64,000 nucleotides of DNA from Mesorhizobium sp. 131-2-1. Its GTDB lineage: Bacteria; Pseudomonadota; Alphaproteobacteria; Rhizobiales; Rhizobiaceae. The notes beneath the pieces are model-generated. The model was not told the DNA's origin. It did no database searches and saw only the letters and a list, made by a program, of their open reading frames with translations. Below, in pieces: positions 1 to 8,884 of the stretch. Numbering within the stretch: position 1 is the first letter of the stretch; every line of letters begins with the position of its first letter. Position numbers and translations under genes: made by a program. The DNA lies in assembly GCF_016756535.1 (NCBI RefSeq), contig NZ_AP023247.1:1538501-1602500 (forward strand), given 5' to 3'.

Positions 1-2
1 CC

Positions 3-605
3 AAGCTGCGCGTGCAGATGCGCTCGGAAATCCGCAAGCTGCACCGGCGTCTCAACGCTACCTCCGTCTTCGTCACCCATGACCAGGTCGAGGCGATGAC
101 GCTGGCTGACCGGCTGGTGGTGATGAATGGCGGCTGCGTCGAACAGGTCGGCACGCCGGCCGAGGTCTACGGCCGGCCGGCGAGCCGCTTCGTCGCGACC
201 TTTGTCGGCGCGCCGGCGATGAACATGCTCGACGGCGAGGTAACACTTGACGGCCTGTCGCTGCTCGGCGACAGCCGCAAGCTCAACGTCTCACGCGCCG
301 GCCTCGCGGTCGGATCCAAGGTCGCGGTCGGCATCCGGCCCGAGGCCGTGCGCATGGTGGCGCCGGGTACGCCGGGCGCGCTCGAGGCGACGGTCGACCT
401 CGTCGAGGAACTCGGGGCCGGGCGGGTCGTCTATGTCGACCTCGACGGCGCGGCGTTTTCCGTGGTGACGTCGGAAACCGTGCATCCGACGCCGGGCAGC
501 GCCGTCGGCCTGCAGTTCGCCGAGGCCGACCTGCATTTCTTCTCGTCCGAGACTGGAAGCCGCCTCGACGTGTTCAAGGCATCCGTGCTGGTGCCCGCGC
601 TCTGA
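3..605 (+). CDS. ugpC: UgpC-type ABC transporter ATPase, 3' part (start outside window)
   Basis: This is the C-terminal part of an ABC ATPase of the MalK/UgpC class. The open frame runs in from the window edge, so the Walker A, signature and Walker B regions are missing. The visible part starts at the H-loop region ([18 protein letters not shown]), followed by the [21 protein letters not shown] stretch typical of the family and a TOBE-like C-terminal domain. By family it would energise uptake of sn-glycerol-3-phosphate or glycerophosphodiesters at the inner membrane. The phosphodiesterase gene 78 bases downstream fits a ugp operon. UgpC cannot be told from other sugar ATPases of this class by the C-terminus alone, so the symbol rests on similarity plus context. 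Confidence 0.8.
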   Translation, partial: KLRVQMRSEIRKLHRRLNATSVFVTHDQVEAMTLADRLVVMNGGCVEQVGTPAEVYGRPASRFVATFVGAPAMNMLDGEVTLDGLSLLGDSRKLNVSRAGLAVGSKVAVGIRPEAVRMVAPGTPGALEATVDLVEELGAGRVVYVDLDGAAFSVVTSETVHPTPGSAVGLQFAEADLHFFSSETGSRLDVFKASVLVPAL

Positions 606-683
606 TCGCCAGCAAGCGCCTTTCCGTACGGTCGAGGCGAGCGGCGCGGCGAACTCCCTGCCTGATCGAAAGAAGGTCGCAAA

Positions 684-1487
684 ATGAAAATCATCCAGGT
701 CACCGACGCCCATCTCGGCCGCCGCGGCGAAATCCGCTTTGGCGCGGATCTGCATGAGCGGCTCGACCGCTGCATCGACCATATCAATGCCCGCCACGGC
801 GATGCCGCGCTTTGCATCTTCACCGGCGACCTCACCGAGGCCGGTGAGGCGCAGAGCTACGCCGACCTCAGATCGGCCCTGGCGCGGCTGTCGGTGCCCT
901 ACCGGCTGCTGCCGGGAAATCACGACCGGCGCGCCAACCTGATCACCGCCTTTCCCGAGCATCCGGTCGACGAGAATGGCTTCGTTCAATCGGCCTTCGA
1001 CACGCCGGAGGCGTCGCTGCTGTTCCTCGACAGTCTGGCCGAGGGCCGTGTCACCGGCGAATTGTGCGACAGGCGGCTGGTCTGGCTGGACGCTAGGCTC
1101 GGCGCGGCGGCGGGCCGGCAGGCCTACATCTTCCTGCATCATCCGCCGGTCGAGCTCGGCCTGGCGCTGCTCGATCCGCTCGGGCTCGAGCAACCCGCAC
1201 GCTTTGTGGAACTGCTCAGGCGCCATGGCAATGTCGGCCATATCTTCTTTGGCCATGTCCATCGCGACATCGCCGGCACCGTCGGCGGCATTCCGTTTTC
1301 CGCGCAGCGCGGCCTGCATGCCCGCTTCGTGCTCGATCTGGTCGGCGAAGAGGTGGTCGAGCAGGCGCCGCCGACCTATGCGATCGCCCTCATTGATGCC
1401 GCCGCGCGGCGGGTTGTCGTGCACAATTGTGACTTCCTCGAGCGCTGGCCGGCCTATTCGCCGGCGACCGGCCAGCGCGTCGAATAG
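684..1487 (+). CDS. Class III cyclic-nucleotide / glycerophosphodiester phosphodiesterase (GpdQ/CpdA-like)
   Basis: A 267-residue calcineurin-like metallophosphoesterase. All metal-binding motifs are present: D8-x-H10, G48-D49, G78-N-H-D81, H152-H153 and G190-H-V-H193, which define the two-metal centre of the class III cAMP phosphodiesterase/GpdQ family. No signal peptide is visible, so it is probably cytoplasmic. A purine-rich Shine-Dalgarno (gaaagaaggt) precedes the ATG. Its place directly after the ugpC-type gene suggests it cleaves glycerophosphodiesters taken up by that transporter, releasing glycerol-3-phosphate; this is inference from context. cAMP hydrolysis is the alternative within the family. 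The gene ends convergently with the iron transporter genes. Confidence 0.85.
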   Translation: MKIIQVTDAHLGRRGEIRFGADLHERLDRCIDHINARHGDAALCIFTGDLTEAGEAQSYADLRSALARLSVPYRLLPGNHDRRANLITAFPEHPVDENGFVQSAFDTPEASLLFLDSLAEGRVTGELCDRRLVWLDARLGAAAGRQAYIFLHHPPVELGLALLDPLGLEQPARFVELLRRHGNVGHIFFGHVHRDIAGTVGGIPFSAQRGLHARFVLDLVGEEVVEQAPPTYAIALIDAAARRVVVHNCDFLERWPAYSPATGQRVE

Positions 1488-1500
1488 TGCGCCTCAAGAG

Positions 1501-1520
1501 CGGCCTGCGGCTGCAGGCCG
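1501..1520. terminator. Hairpin between convergent genes
   Basis: Perfect 7-bp arms CGGCCTG/CAGGCCG with a 6-base loop lie in the 40-base gap between the phosphodiesterase stop and the fbpC stop. There is no clear T-tract on either strand, so this may be a weak bidirectional terminator or simply a transcript-end stabiliser. Confidence 0.4.
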
Positions 1521-1527
1521 ATTGAAG

Positions 1528-2610
1528 TCAGGCAAACACATGCGCCTTGCCGGAGACGGTCAGGCGCACGATCTCGCCGAGCGCCGGCGCGTCGATGCCG
1601 GGCTTGCGCAGGATGAGCGGCGTGTTGCCGATCGCCGCGGCGTCCGGCGGATCGGGGCTGTTGAGGAGCCGCACCGCAACCGTGCACATCGCGCCAGCGA
1701 ATTCGGAGTCAGTGACCTCGGCGAACAGCATCTCCGGCGTTCCCGACATGCCTTCGCGCGAGGTGCGTTTCAAAATCACCTGTTCCGGCCTCAGCATGAT
1801 GCGGGCGACATCGCGGCGCTCGGCGGTGTCGACGGCGATGCGGCCGAGCGGCGAGATGGCGAAACCGTCGGCGATCTTCGCCGGCAGGATTATGGCGTCG
1901 CCGAGGAATTCGGCGACCATCCTGTCCTTCGGATGGAAGTAGAGCTCGCGCGGCGTGCCGACCTGCGAGAACAGACCGTCGCGCATCACCGCGACCTGGC
2001 TGGCGAAGGACAGCGCCTCGGCCTGGTCGTGGGTGACCAGGATGGTGGTGATCCCGGCAGCTTCCAGCAACTCGGCCACCGCCTTGCGCATCGAGGCGCG
2101 CAAGCCGGTGTCGAGCGCCGAGAACGGCTCGTCGAGCAGCATCAGGCGCGGCTTCATGGCCATGGCGCGGGCAAGCGCCACGCGCTGCTGCTGGCCGCCG
2201 GAGAGCTCGTGCGGGCGGCGCTTCAGGATCGCCTTGTCGAGCCCGACGATGTAGGCGAGCTCGACGATGTGCTCCAGGCGCTTCTCGGCGTTCCGCGCCA
2301 GGCCGAAGCCGATATTGTCGGCGATGGTGAGGTGCGGAAACAGCGCCCCGTCCTGGGCGACCACGCCGATGCCGCGCCGGTGCGCCGGCACCGCGGCGCC
2401 GCCATTGGCCAGCACCTCGCCGTCGAGCACGATGCGGCCCTGGTCCGGTGCCTCGAACCCTGCGATCAGCCTGAGCAAGGTGGTCTTGCCGCATCCGGAT
2501 GGCCCGACGATCGCCGTGCGGCTGCCGCTCTCGACGCTGAGGTCGACGCCGGCCAGCGCCGCCACCGGGCCGTAGTGCTTGGCCACGCCAGACAGTTCCA
2601 GGAAGCTCAT
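1528..2610 (-). CDS. fbpC: Iron(III) ABC transporter ATP-binding protein
   Basis: 360-residue ATPase. Walker A is G36-PSGCGKTT, the signature is L136-SGGQQQR, Walker B is LMLLDEP near residues 157-162, and the switch histidine is H194. A regulatory TOBE-like domain follows. The family couples ATP hydrolysis to import of ferric iron delivered by a periplasmic FbpA protein. The start was chosen at the ATG (bases 2610-2608) because it overlaps the permease stop in an ATGA, a typical translational-coupling arrangement; the frame stays open further upstream but only as a shadow of the permease gene. It is the last gene of the fbpA-fbpB-fbpC operon. Confidence 0.92.
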   Translation of the reverse strand: MSFLELSGVAKHYGPVAALAGVDLSVESGSRTAIVGPSGCGKTTLLRLIAGFEAPDQGRIVLDGEVLANGGAAVPAHRRGIGVVAQDGALFPHLTIADNIGFGLARNAEKRLEHIVELAYIVGLDKAILKRRPHELSGGQQQRVALARAMAMKPRLMLLDEPFSALDTGLRASMRKAVAELLEAAGITTILVTHDQAEALSFASQVAVMRDGLFSQVGTPRELYFHPKDRMVAEFLGDAIILPAKIADGFAISPLGRIAVDTAERRDVARIMLRPEQVILKRTSREGMSGTPEMLFAEVTDSEFAGAMCTVAVRLLNSPDPPDAAAIGNTPLILRKPGIDAPALGEIVRLTVSGKAHVFA

Positions 2611-4184
2611 CGTCCGGCCATCCTCTTCGACTGGACATAGAGCAGCCAGGTCAGCGGCAGCGACATCGCCACCATGATGAAGGCATAGGGGGCGGCCGAG
2701 GCATAGTCGATCTCGCCGCTGTAGGACCAGAAGGCCATGGCCAGCGTGCGGGTGCCGTTTGGCGCCAGCATCTGGGTGGCGGTCAGTTCGTTCATGATGC
2801 CGAGCGCCACCAGCGCCATGCCGGCTGCGGCACCCGGCGCCGACAGCCGGATGGTCGTCGACCACAGTGCCTTGAGCGGCGCCCTGCCGAGGCTCGAGGC
2901 GGCGCGTTCGAGCTCGACCGGCGCCTGCGCGATCGAAGCCCTGAGGCTGACCAAAGCGCGCGGCAGGAACATCAGCGCGTAGGCGAAGAGGATGGTGAAC
3001 AGCGTCTGGTAGAGCGGCATGGCGATGCGCACGGTGATGGTGACCAGCGCCAGCGCGATAACGACGCCGGGCAGCGAGCCGACGATATAGTTGCAGCCCT
3101 CGAGCAGGCGCTGCAGCGGCCCAGGCGCGCGGATCGAGATCCAGGCCATCGGCATGGCGGCGATGGTGGCGAGCAGGGCGCCGGCCAGCGCCAGGACCAG
3201 CGTCTGGCCGAGCGCCAGACCGATCTCGTCGAGGCGCCAGACCTCGGCGCCGCCGGCCAGCAGCCAGCGGCCAATGGTGACGAAGGGAACGCCGAGCGAA
3301 AGCAGCGCGGTGATGGCCGGCAGCGCCAGGCAAGGCAGCGTGGCGCGGCTGAGGCTGGCGCGCTGCTGCTGGCGGGCCGCACCGGAGCCGACGCGGGCAT
3401 AACGCTCCTCGCCGCGCACCAGCACCTCCAGGGCGAGCAGCACGAAGCAGCACGTCACCAGCACGGCAGCGAGCATGTTGGCGGCCGGCCCGTTGAAGGT
3501 CGACTGGAACTGGTCGACGATCGCCGTGGTGAAGGTGTCGAAGCGGATGAAGACATAGAGGCCGTATTCGGCCAGCAGATGCAGGCCGACCAGCAGCGAG
3601 CCGCCGCAGATGGCCAGCCTCAGCTGCGGCAGCACGACTCGCGCGAAGACCCGCCACGGACCGAGGCCGAGCGCCGCGGCGGCGTCCTCCAGCGCCGGAT
3701 CGAGCCGGCGCAGCGCCGCCGAGATGGGCAGATAGAGGAACGGAAAATAGGCGATGACCGAGACGAGCACGCCGGCCCACAGGCCGTGCAGTCCCGGCAC
3801 CAGGCTGATCCAGGCATAGCTGTGGACGAAGGCCGGAATGGCGAGCGGCGCCACCGACAGCCAGGCCCACAGGCGGGCGCCGGGCAGGTCGCTGCGCTCG
3901 GTCAGCCAGGCCAGCGCCACCGCAAGGGCAATGGCGATCGGAACCGCCAGCACCACCAGCAGCACAGTGTTGATCAGGAGTTCGCCGACACGCGGGCGGA
4001 AGATCAGCGCCGAGACGGTCTCCCAGCCGGTCTGAATCGCGATCCAGACGATAAAGGCCAGCGGCAGCAGCGCAAGCAGCGAGACCAAAGCGGCGGCAAG
4101 CAGGATCCAGGACGTCGATCGCCGGCGCCGCGGGCGCCCCGCCGCCGGCAGGCCCGAATGGGTGAGGTCGACCGCCGCTTGCAT
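2607..4184 (-). CDS. fbpB: Iron(III) ABC transporter permease, two fused permease domains
   Basis: 525-residue inner-membrane protein with about twelve hydrophobic segments. It is an internally duplicated binding-protein-dependent permease, as is usual for FbpB/SfuB. Each half carries an EAA-type cytoplasmic loop for docking the ATPase ([20 protein letters not shown] in the first half, [20 protein letters not shown] in the second). The N-terminus has a basic stretch (GRPRRRRS) before the first membrane segment. It overlaps fbpC by four bases. It follows fbpA after a 175-base gap that holds a stem-loop, which could set a lower level of the permease relative to the binding protein. Confidence 0.92.
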   Translation of the reverse strand: MQAAVDLTHSGLPAAGRPRRRRSTSWILLAAALVSLLALLPLAFIVWIAIQTGWETVSALIFRPRVGELLINTVLLVVLAVPIAIALAVALAWLTERSDLPGARLWAWLSVAPLAIPAFVHSYAWISLVPGLHGLWAGVLVSVIAYFPFLYLPISAALRRLDPALEDAAAALGLGPWRVFARVVLPQLRLAICGGSLLVGLHLLAEYGLYVFIRFDTFTTAIVDQFQSTFNGPAANMLAAVLVTCCFVLLALEVLVRGEERYARVGSGAARQQQRASLSRATLPCLALPAITALLSLGVPFVTIGRWLLAGGAEVWRLDEIGLALGQTLVLALAGALLATIAAMPMAWISIRAPGPLQRLLEGCNYIVGSLPGVVIALALVTITVRIAMPLYQTLFTILFAYALMFLPRALVSLRASIAQAPVELERAASSLGRAPLKALWSTTIRLSAPGAAAGMALVALGIMNELTATQMLAPNGTRTLAMAFWSYSGEIDYASAAPYAFIMVAMSLPLTWLLYVQSKRMAGR

Positions 4185-4294
4185 CAGACCGGACGCCGCG
4201 CCGCCTCGGCCCGCGGACGAAAGTGGCCGAAGGCGCGCTGATCGCAGCCAGGAACGCAGCTTGTCGTCATCGACGATGCCATCTCTAAAACAGA

Positions 4295-4329
4295 GCGCTC
4301 CCGCGGAAAGCGAATTCCCGCAGGAGCGC
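4295..4329 (-). other. Stem-loop between fbpA and fbpB
   Basis: Twelve-base arms (GCGCTCCCGCGG / CCGCAGGAGCGC, one mismatch) enclose an 11-base loop between the binding-protein and permease genes. On the transcribed strand the right side runs into CTGTTTTAG. Such intercistronic hairpins often stabilise the upstream mRNA or partially terminate transcription, raising the ratio of binding protein to membrane components. The structure is seen; its role is inferred. Confidence 0.55.
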
Positions 4330-4359
4330 AGTCGGTTGCCCTTTTAGGACGAACGCGAA

Positions 4360-5367
4360 CTAAAGCAAGCCGGCGGCCGTCATCAGATCGGTCACCTTCT
4401 TGGAGTTCAGTGTCGTCGGATCGACTTTCGGCGCCTGCAGGTCGGCCAGCGGCACCAGCTTCGGGTTGGATTCGGCGCCCTTGCCGACGGCGTATTCGAA
4501 GGAGGTGCCGTTCTTCAGCACGGCCTGGCCGCCCTTGCCGGTCACCCACTTCAGGAACGCCTGGGCTTCCTTCGGGTGCTTGCTCGAGGCCAGCACGCCG
4601 CCGCCGGAGATCGAGACGAACGCGCCGGGGTCCTGGTTCTTGAAATAATGGAGCGCGACGTTCTTGCTGTTTTCGCCGGTCTTGGCCTGATCGCCGATAT
4701 AGTAATAGTGGTAGATCACGCCACCTTCGATCTCGCCGGCATTGACCGCCTTCATCACCGTGCTGTTGCCCTTGTAGGCGGTGAAGTTCTCCTTCATCGC
4801 CTTCAGCCAGTCGGCCGTGGCGGCCTCGCCCTTCAGCTGCAGCAGCGCGCTGACGATGGCCTGGAAATCGGCCCCCGAGGGCGAGGCGGCCCAGCGGCCT
4901 TTCCAGCTCGGATCGGCGAGGTCGAGCAGCGACTTGGGCAATTGGTCTGCCTTGAGCTTGGTCTTGTCATAGGCAAAGACGGTGCTGCGCGCGGCGACGC
5001 CGACCCATTTGCCGCTGGCGGGCTGATAGTCCTGCGGCACCTGCGCCAGCGTGTCGGCGTCGACCGGCGCGAACAGGCCTGCCGCCTCGACGAGCGCCAT
5101 GGCCGGCGAATTCTCCGTCAGGAACACGTCGGCCGGCGAGGCTGCGCCCTCGGCGACGATCTGGTTGGAGAAATCGCTGTCGCCGCCATTGCGCAGCGTC
5201 ACCTTGATGCCGGTTTCCTTGGTGAAGCCCTCAGCCCATTCCTTGGCGAGGCTCTCATGCTGGGCGTTGTAGACGACGATGCCGGCGTCCTCGGCCATGG
5301 CCGGGGCGGCAAACAGGCCGAGCGCCAGCACCGTGGCGCCGGCAAGGGTGGAAAGGGCTAGTCTCAT
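4360..5367 (-). CDS. fbpA: Periplasmic ferric-iron binding protein
   Basis: 335-residue solute-binding protein. A Sec signal peptide (hydrophobic ATVLALGLFAAPAMA, cleavage before EDAG) exports it to the periplasm. The mature start IVVYNAQHESLAKEW and the tyrosine cluster YHYYYIGD match the FbpA/SfuA class, in which a histidine near the N-terminus and paired tyrosines coordinate Fe(III). The start is the ATG at 5367, with AAGGA eight bases upstream; the frame stays open further upstream but would bury the signal peptide. It is the first gene of the fbp operon. A TGA-N9-TCA iron box lies about 55 bases upstream. Confidence 0.93.
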   Translation of the reverse strand: MRLALSTLAGATVLALGLFAAPAMAEDAGIVVYNAQHESLAKEWAEGFTKETGIKVTLRNGGDSDFSNQIVAEGAASPADVFLTENSPAMALVEAAGLFAPVDADTLAQVPQDYQPASGKWVGVAARSTVFAYDKTKLKADQLPKSLLDLADPSWKGRWAASPSGADFQAIVSALLQLKGEAATADWLKAMKENFTAYKGNSTVMKAVNAGEIEGGVIYHYYYIGDQAKTGENSKNVALHYFKNQDPGAFVSISGGGVLASSKHPKEAQAFLKWVTGKGGQAVLKNGTSFEYAVGKGAESNPKLVPLADLQAPKVDPTTLNSKKVTDLMTAAGLL

Positions 5368-5422
5368 GGGCGTCGTCCTTGATCTGATGGTCTTGGTTGG
5401 CACGGCTGCACCTACCAATACC

Positions 5423-5437
5423 TGATTAGGATAGTCA
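5423..5437 (-). promoter_or_regulatory. RirA-type iron-responsive operator upstream of fbpA
   Basis: On the fbpA strand the sequence is TGACTATCCTAATCA, an exact TGA-N9-TCA. That is the iron-responsive-operator consensus described for the Rhizobium repressor RirA. It overlaps a possible -35 hexamer (TTGACT, bases 5439-5434), a sensible position for repression under iron-replete conditions. The match is direct; binding by RirA is inferred. Confidence 0.65.
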
Positions 5438-5523
5438 ACATTGAAGGCTGCTTCATTCGGTCGCCGGGCGCAAACTTTCGTGATTCTCCGGCACTTTGGC
5501 TTGGACATTATTTCGCCGGCCAC

Positions 5524-5549
5524 GTAACAAATCTGCGCCGAGACGCGAA
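5524..5549 (+). promoter_or_regulatory. Possible ECF (SigF-type) autoregulatory promoter
   Basis: GTAACA, 16 bases, then CGAA. As I recall, the Caulobacter SigF promoter consensus is GTAACC-N16-CGAA, so this differs at one position. It ends only about 20 bases before the sigma-factor start codon, which would give a very short leader. The sequence match is direct; autoregulation is inferred. Confidence 0.5.
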
Positions 5550-5569
5550 CTTCGGGGGAGAAAACTCTT

Positions 5570-6106
5570 GTGACCGGCAAGGATGAGGCCGAGCTTTCCC
5601 GGTTGCTCAGGGCCGCGATCGCGGGAGACGAAAGGGCTTACGCCGACTTTCTGACGCGGACGGCCGCTCTCGTTCGCGGCTTTGCCCGGCGCAAGATCGT
5701 ACAGGGCGGGGTCGACCCCGAGGATGTCGTGCAGGAAACCTTGCTGGCCATTCACGTCAAACGGCACACCTGGCGCCAGGACGCGCCGGTATTGCCATGG
5801 ATCTATGCCATAGCGCGCTTCAAGCTGATCGACGCCTTCCGGCGACGCGGGCGTCGCGTCGAGGTCGAGATCGACGAGATCGCCGAGACCTTCGCCGAGC
5901 CGGAAACCGAGACGGTGAGCGAACGCGACATCAACCGGGTGCTGGAGAGCCTGCCGCCGGCGCAGCGCTCGGTGGTCTCGGCGGTGTCGGTCGAGGGCCG
6001 CTCGATCGGCGAAACGGCGGCGAAATTCGGCATCACGGAGACGGCGGTCAGGGTGTCGCTGCATCGCGGCCTTGCCGCCATTGCCAAACGGTTCGGACGA
6101 CAGTGA
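5570..6106 (+). CDS. ECF sigma factor, SigF-like
   Basis: 178-residue two-domain sigma factor. Region 2 covers roughly residues 25-95 (core-binding DPEDVVQETLLAIHVKRHTW and the -10 recognition stretch ending in DAFRRRGRR). Region 4 covers roughly residues 125-175, with a helix-turn-helix around SIGETAAKFGITETAVRVSL. There is no region 1 or 3, as expected for ECF factors. Start is GTG, preceded by GGGGGAG at suitable spacing. A single base separates it from the NrsF-like anti-sigma gene, so the pair is translationally coupled and makes a classical sigma/anti-sigma module. In Caulobacter the equivalent pair responds to heavy-metal and oxidative stress; the same job here is inference. Confidence 0.9.
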   Translation: MTGKDEAELSRLLRAAIAGDERAYADFLTRTAALVRGFARRKIVQGGVDPEDVVQETLLAIHVKRHTWRQDAPVLPWIYAIARFKLIDAFRRRGRRVEVEIDEIAETFAEPETETVSERDINRVLESLPPAQRSVVSAVSVEGRSIGETAAKFGITETAVRVSLHRGLAAIAKRFGRQ

Positions 6107-6107
6107 C

Positions 6108-6746
6108 ATGAGGACCGAGGATCTCATCAAGGCGCTCGACGCCGATGCCCGCAGCCAGGCGATGCCGCTCGGCTCCGCCTGGTGGCTGGCCGTCGCCGCG
6201 GCGGCGGCAATCGCGGCGGCGGTGTTCTGGCTGACCATCGGCCCGCGCCCCGACCTCATGGTTGCCATGCACACCATGCGCTTCCTGTCCAAATTCGTCT
6301 TCACCATCGCGCTTGCCGTCAGCGCCTTCGTGCTGATCCGGGCCCTGTCGAGCCCCGGCGCGCCGACGGCCAGGGCTATGGCCTGGATGGCTGTCGCGCC
6401 CGCGCTGGTGGTCGTGGCGGTGATCCTCGAGCTTTTCGCGGTGCCCGCAGGCGAATGGGGCAAGCGGCTCATCGGCTCCAACATGATGATCTGCATGACC
6501 TTCATACCGCTGATCGGCCTCGGGCCGCTCGCCGTCTTTCTTTGGATGCTGCGCCATGGCGCCCCGACGCGGCCGGTGCTTTCGGGCGCGGTCGCCGGCC
6601 TGCTCGCCGGCGGGGTGTCGGCGACCTTCTATGCCGCGCATTGCTTCGATGACTCTCCGCTTTTCGTCGCCACCTGGTACACGATCGCGGTCATCATCCT
6701 GACGGGGCTCGGCGCGCTCGGCGGACGGTTGTTCGTGCGCTGGTAG
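6108..6746 (+). CDS. nrsF: NrsF-like membrane anti-sigma factor (DUF1109)
   Basis: 212-residue protein with six predicted membrane segments after a short cytoplasmic N-terminus (MRTEDLIKALDADARSQ), the layout of the NrsF/DUF1109 family that holds SigF-type sigma factors at the inner membrane. Two cysteines stand out: C129 in MMICMTF and C179 in AAHCFDD. The Caulobacter homologue has two conserved cysteines needed for sensing, and these are at closely similar positions. The start was set at the ATG at 6108, one base after the sigma-factor stop; an in-frame upstream extension would overlap the sigma gene. Confidence 0.88.
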   Translation: MRTEDLIKALDADARSQAMPLGSAWWLAVAAAAAIAAAVFWLTIGPRPDLMVAMHTMRFLSKFVFTIALAVSAFVLIRALSSPGAPTARAMAWMAVAPALVVVAVILELFAVPAGEWGKRLIGSNMMICMTFIPLIGLGPLAVFLWMLRHGAPTRPVLSGAVAGLLAGGVSATFYAAHCFDDSPLFVATWYTIAVIILTGLGALGGRLFVRW

Positions 6747-6773
6747 CGCCACGGACACCGATCCTTAATCATG

Positions 6774-6853
6774 CCGGCAATTGTTTGCCGGTTAGCATTG
6801 CCGCCTCCGTCCCCAATGCAACCTTTCCTTAAAATCGATCCGCCAGGGTTGCA
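6774..6853 (+). other. Two inverted repeats before the diguanylate cyclase gene
   Basis: CCGGCAA-ttgt-TTGCCGG (6774-6791) is a small hairpin just after the anti-sigma gene and could be its terminator, although no T-tract follows. TGCAACC (6817-6823) and GGTTGCA (6847-6853) form a second, wider inverted repeat that could be an operator or leader hairpin for the next gene. Both are seen; the roles are guesses. Confidence 0.35.
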
Positions 6854-6888
6854 TCAACGTGCAATTGCGCATTGGGGCGGAACGCATT

Positions 6889-8877
6889 GTGACTCGGTGG
6901 AATTGGAAAGGCCCACGGGTCGGCAGATACTCGGCGCTGATCCTGATGGCGGTCGGCCTTGTCGCCGCCGCGGCCTCGATCCTGTCGTCGCGCCTCGATC
7001 TCGGCGCCGAGACCCTGAAGCTCAGCCTGCAGGTGTCGGACGCCATGATCGCGGCATCGCTGTTCCTTGCCGCCTTCTTCATTCGCCAGATCGTCGACGA
7101 CCGCCGCCAGATCGCCGAGAGCGAGCAGCGCTTCCGCCGCGCCATGGAGGATTCGGCGATCGGCGTCGCCATCGTCGGGCTCGATGGCCGCATCGTGCAG
7201 ACCAACCCGGCCTTCGCCGCCATGCTCGATTACAGCCGCGAGGAGATCGAGGCGAAGACCTTTTTCCAGATCACGCATCCCGACGACCTGCAGATCGGCC
7301 GGGACACCATGGTGAACCTGAAGGAAGGCAAGATCGATTCCTTCCATTTCGAGAAACGATATCTCAAGAAGGATGGGACGCCGGTCTGGGCGCAGCTTGC
7401 CGGGTCGGTGATCCGCGACGAAGATAGCGGCCGGCCGCTCTACCTGGTCTCGCAGATCGAGGACATCGACGCCCGCAAGAAGTCCGAGGCACGCATCGCG
7501 GAAGCCGAAACGCGCTGGAACTTCGCTCTGGCTAGCGCCGGCCAGGGCGTCTGGGATTTCGATCTGCGCAAGGGCGGCACCACCTATTCCGCGACCTGGG
7601 TGAAGATGCTGGGCTATGTCGATGGCGAGCTGAACGGCGACCCCGATCGCTGGCTGATGATGATCCATCCGGACGACCGCGCGATCGTCGCCGAGGCCGA
7701 TCGCGCCCATCTTGCCGGCGAGACGCCGTTCTTCGAGGCCGAATACCGCATGCGCCACAAGGATGGCCACTGGGTCTGGATCCTCGACCGCGGCAAGGCC
7801 CTCGAACGCGACGGCGATGGGCGGCTGATCCGGGCGATCGGCAGCCTCACCGACATCACCCAGCGCAAGGAGGCCGAAGCGCGGCTGATCGTCTCGGCGG
7901 CGATGCTGGCCGACGAAAAGGAACGGCTGAAGGTGACGCTGCAGTCGATCGGCGACGCCGTCATCTGCACGGATGCCGCCAACCGCATCACCTTCATGAA
8001 TCCGGTCGCTGAAAAGCTGACCGGTGTTTCGGTCGGCGAGGGACTCGGCAAGACGCTCGGTCATGTCTATTGGGCGGTCGACGAGGAAACGGGTCAGCGG
8101 ATCGGTGTGGCGCGGCCCCCGGCCGGCAGCCCTGGCCCGGCAGACCACAACAGCCGCGCGGTGCTGATCCGGCGCGACGACACGCGCTGCAGCATCCGGC
8201 AGGTCGTGTCGCCGATCATGAACGAACGGGCTGAGTTCTGCGGGCTGGTCATCGTGTTCCAGGATTTCACCGATGCGCGCGCCCTGCAGCGCCAGCTCGC
8301 CCATGCCGCCGCGCATGATGCGCTCACCGGGCTTGCTAACCGGTCGAGCTTCATCCGCGCCATGGAGGACCTTGCCGATCAAAGCGGCAAGACCGGAGCG
8401 ACGGGTTTCGCCGGAGACGGCGAGCATCAGTTCATGTTCATCGACCTCGACCATTTCAAGCAGGTCAACGACACGGGCGGCCACGCCGCCGGCGATGCCC
8501 TGCTGAAGCGGGTCGCCAATGCCATCCGCGGCGTGCTCGGCCCGGAAGACCTTGTCGCCCGCCTCGGCGGCGACGAATTCGCGGTCATCCTGAAATCGGG
8601 CTCCGCGGCCGGCGCCAAAATCGCGGCGCGTTCCATCATCGACGCGATCCGCGGCCTGAATTTCACCTGGGACGGCCGGGCGCATTCGATCGGCGCCAGC
8701 ATCGGGCTGGCCCCGATCCGCGCCGGCTGCGGCGAGGTGGACGAGATCATCGCGCGGGCCGACGCCGCCTGCTATGCGGCCAAGGCAGCCGGGCGAGGCT
8801 GCGTTTCCACCGCGCCCGACGAGGACGCCGAAGGCGAACAGGCCGAAGCGGCCAAGCCGCTGGCGGCGGCGTCCTGA
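6889..8877 (+). CDS. Membrane-anchored PAS-GGDEF diguanylate cyclase
   Basis: About 662 residues. Two N-terminal membrane segments (YSALILMAVGLVAAAASIL and AMIAASLFLAAFFI) are followed by three PAS domains: one ending near QIEDIDARKK, one ending at SLTDITQRKEAEA, and one opening with LKVTLQSIGDAVICTDAANR. A GGDEF domain follows. The catalytic motif GGDEF is intact at residues 560-564, and the metal/substrate stretch IDLDHFKQVND is present, so it should make cyclic-di-GMP from GTP. No EAL domain follows. The allosteric RxxD I-site position reads GPED and is degenerate, so product inhibition may be absent. I chose the GTG at 6889 because GGGGCGG lies eight bases upstream; a GTG at 6859 is possible. 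Confidence 0.88.
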   Translation: MTRWNWKGPRVGRYSALILMAVGLVAAAASILSSRLDLGAETLKLSLQVSDAMIAASLFLAAFFIRQIVDDRRQIAESEQRFRRAMEDSAIGVAIVGLDGRIVQTNPAFAAMLDYSREEIEAKTFFQITHPDDLQIGRDTMVNLKEGKIDSFHFEKRYLKKDGTPVWAQLAGSVIRDEDSGRPLYLVSQIEDIDARKKSEARIAEAETRWNFALASAGQGVWDFDLRKGGTTYSATWVKMLGYVDGELNGDPDRWLMMIHPDDRAIVAEADRAHLAGETPFFEAEYRMRHKDGHWVWILDRGKALERDGDGRLIRAIGSLTDITQRKEAEARLIVSAAMLADEKERLKVTLQSIGDAVICTDAANRITFMNPVAEKLTGVSVGEGLGKTLGHVYWAVDEETGQRIGVARPPAGSPGPADHNSRAVLIRRDDTRCSIRQVVSPIMNERAEFCGLVIVFQDFTDARALQRQLAHAAAHDALTGLANRSSFIRAMEDLADQSGKTGATGFAGDGEHQFMFIDLDHFKQVNDTGGHAAGDALLKRVANAIRGVLGPEDLVARLGGDEFAVILKSGSAAGAKIAARSIIDAIRGLNFTWDGRAHSIGASIGLAPIRAGCGEVDEIIARADAACYAAKAAGRGCVSTAPDEDAEGEQAEAAKPLAAAS

Positions 8878-8884
8878 ACCGGGA

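Noticed and set aside
976..2640. A 554-codon plus-strand frame across the phosphodiesterase and fbpC genes
   Set aside because: It runs out of frame through one real gene and antisense through another; no domain is visible.
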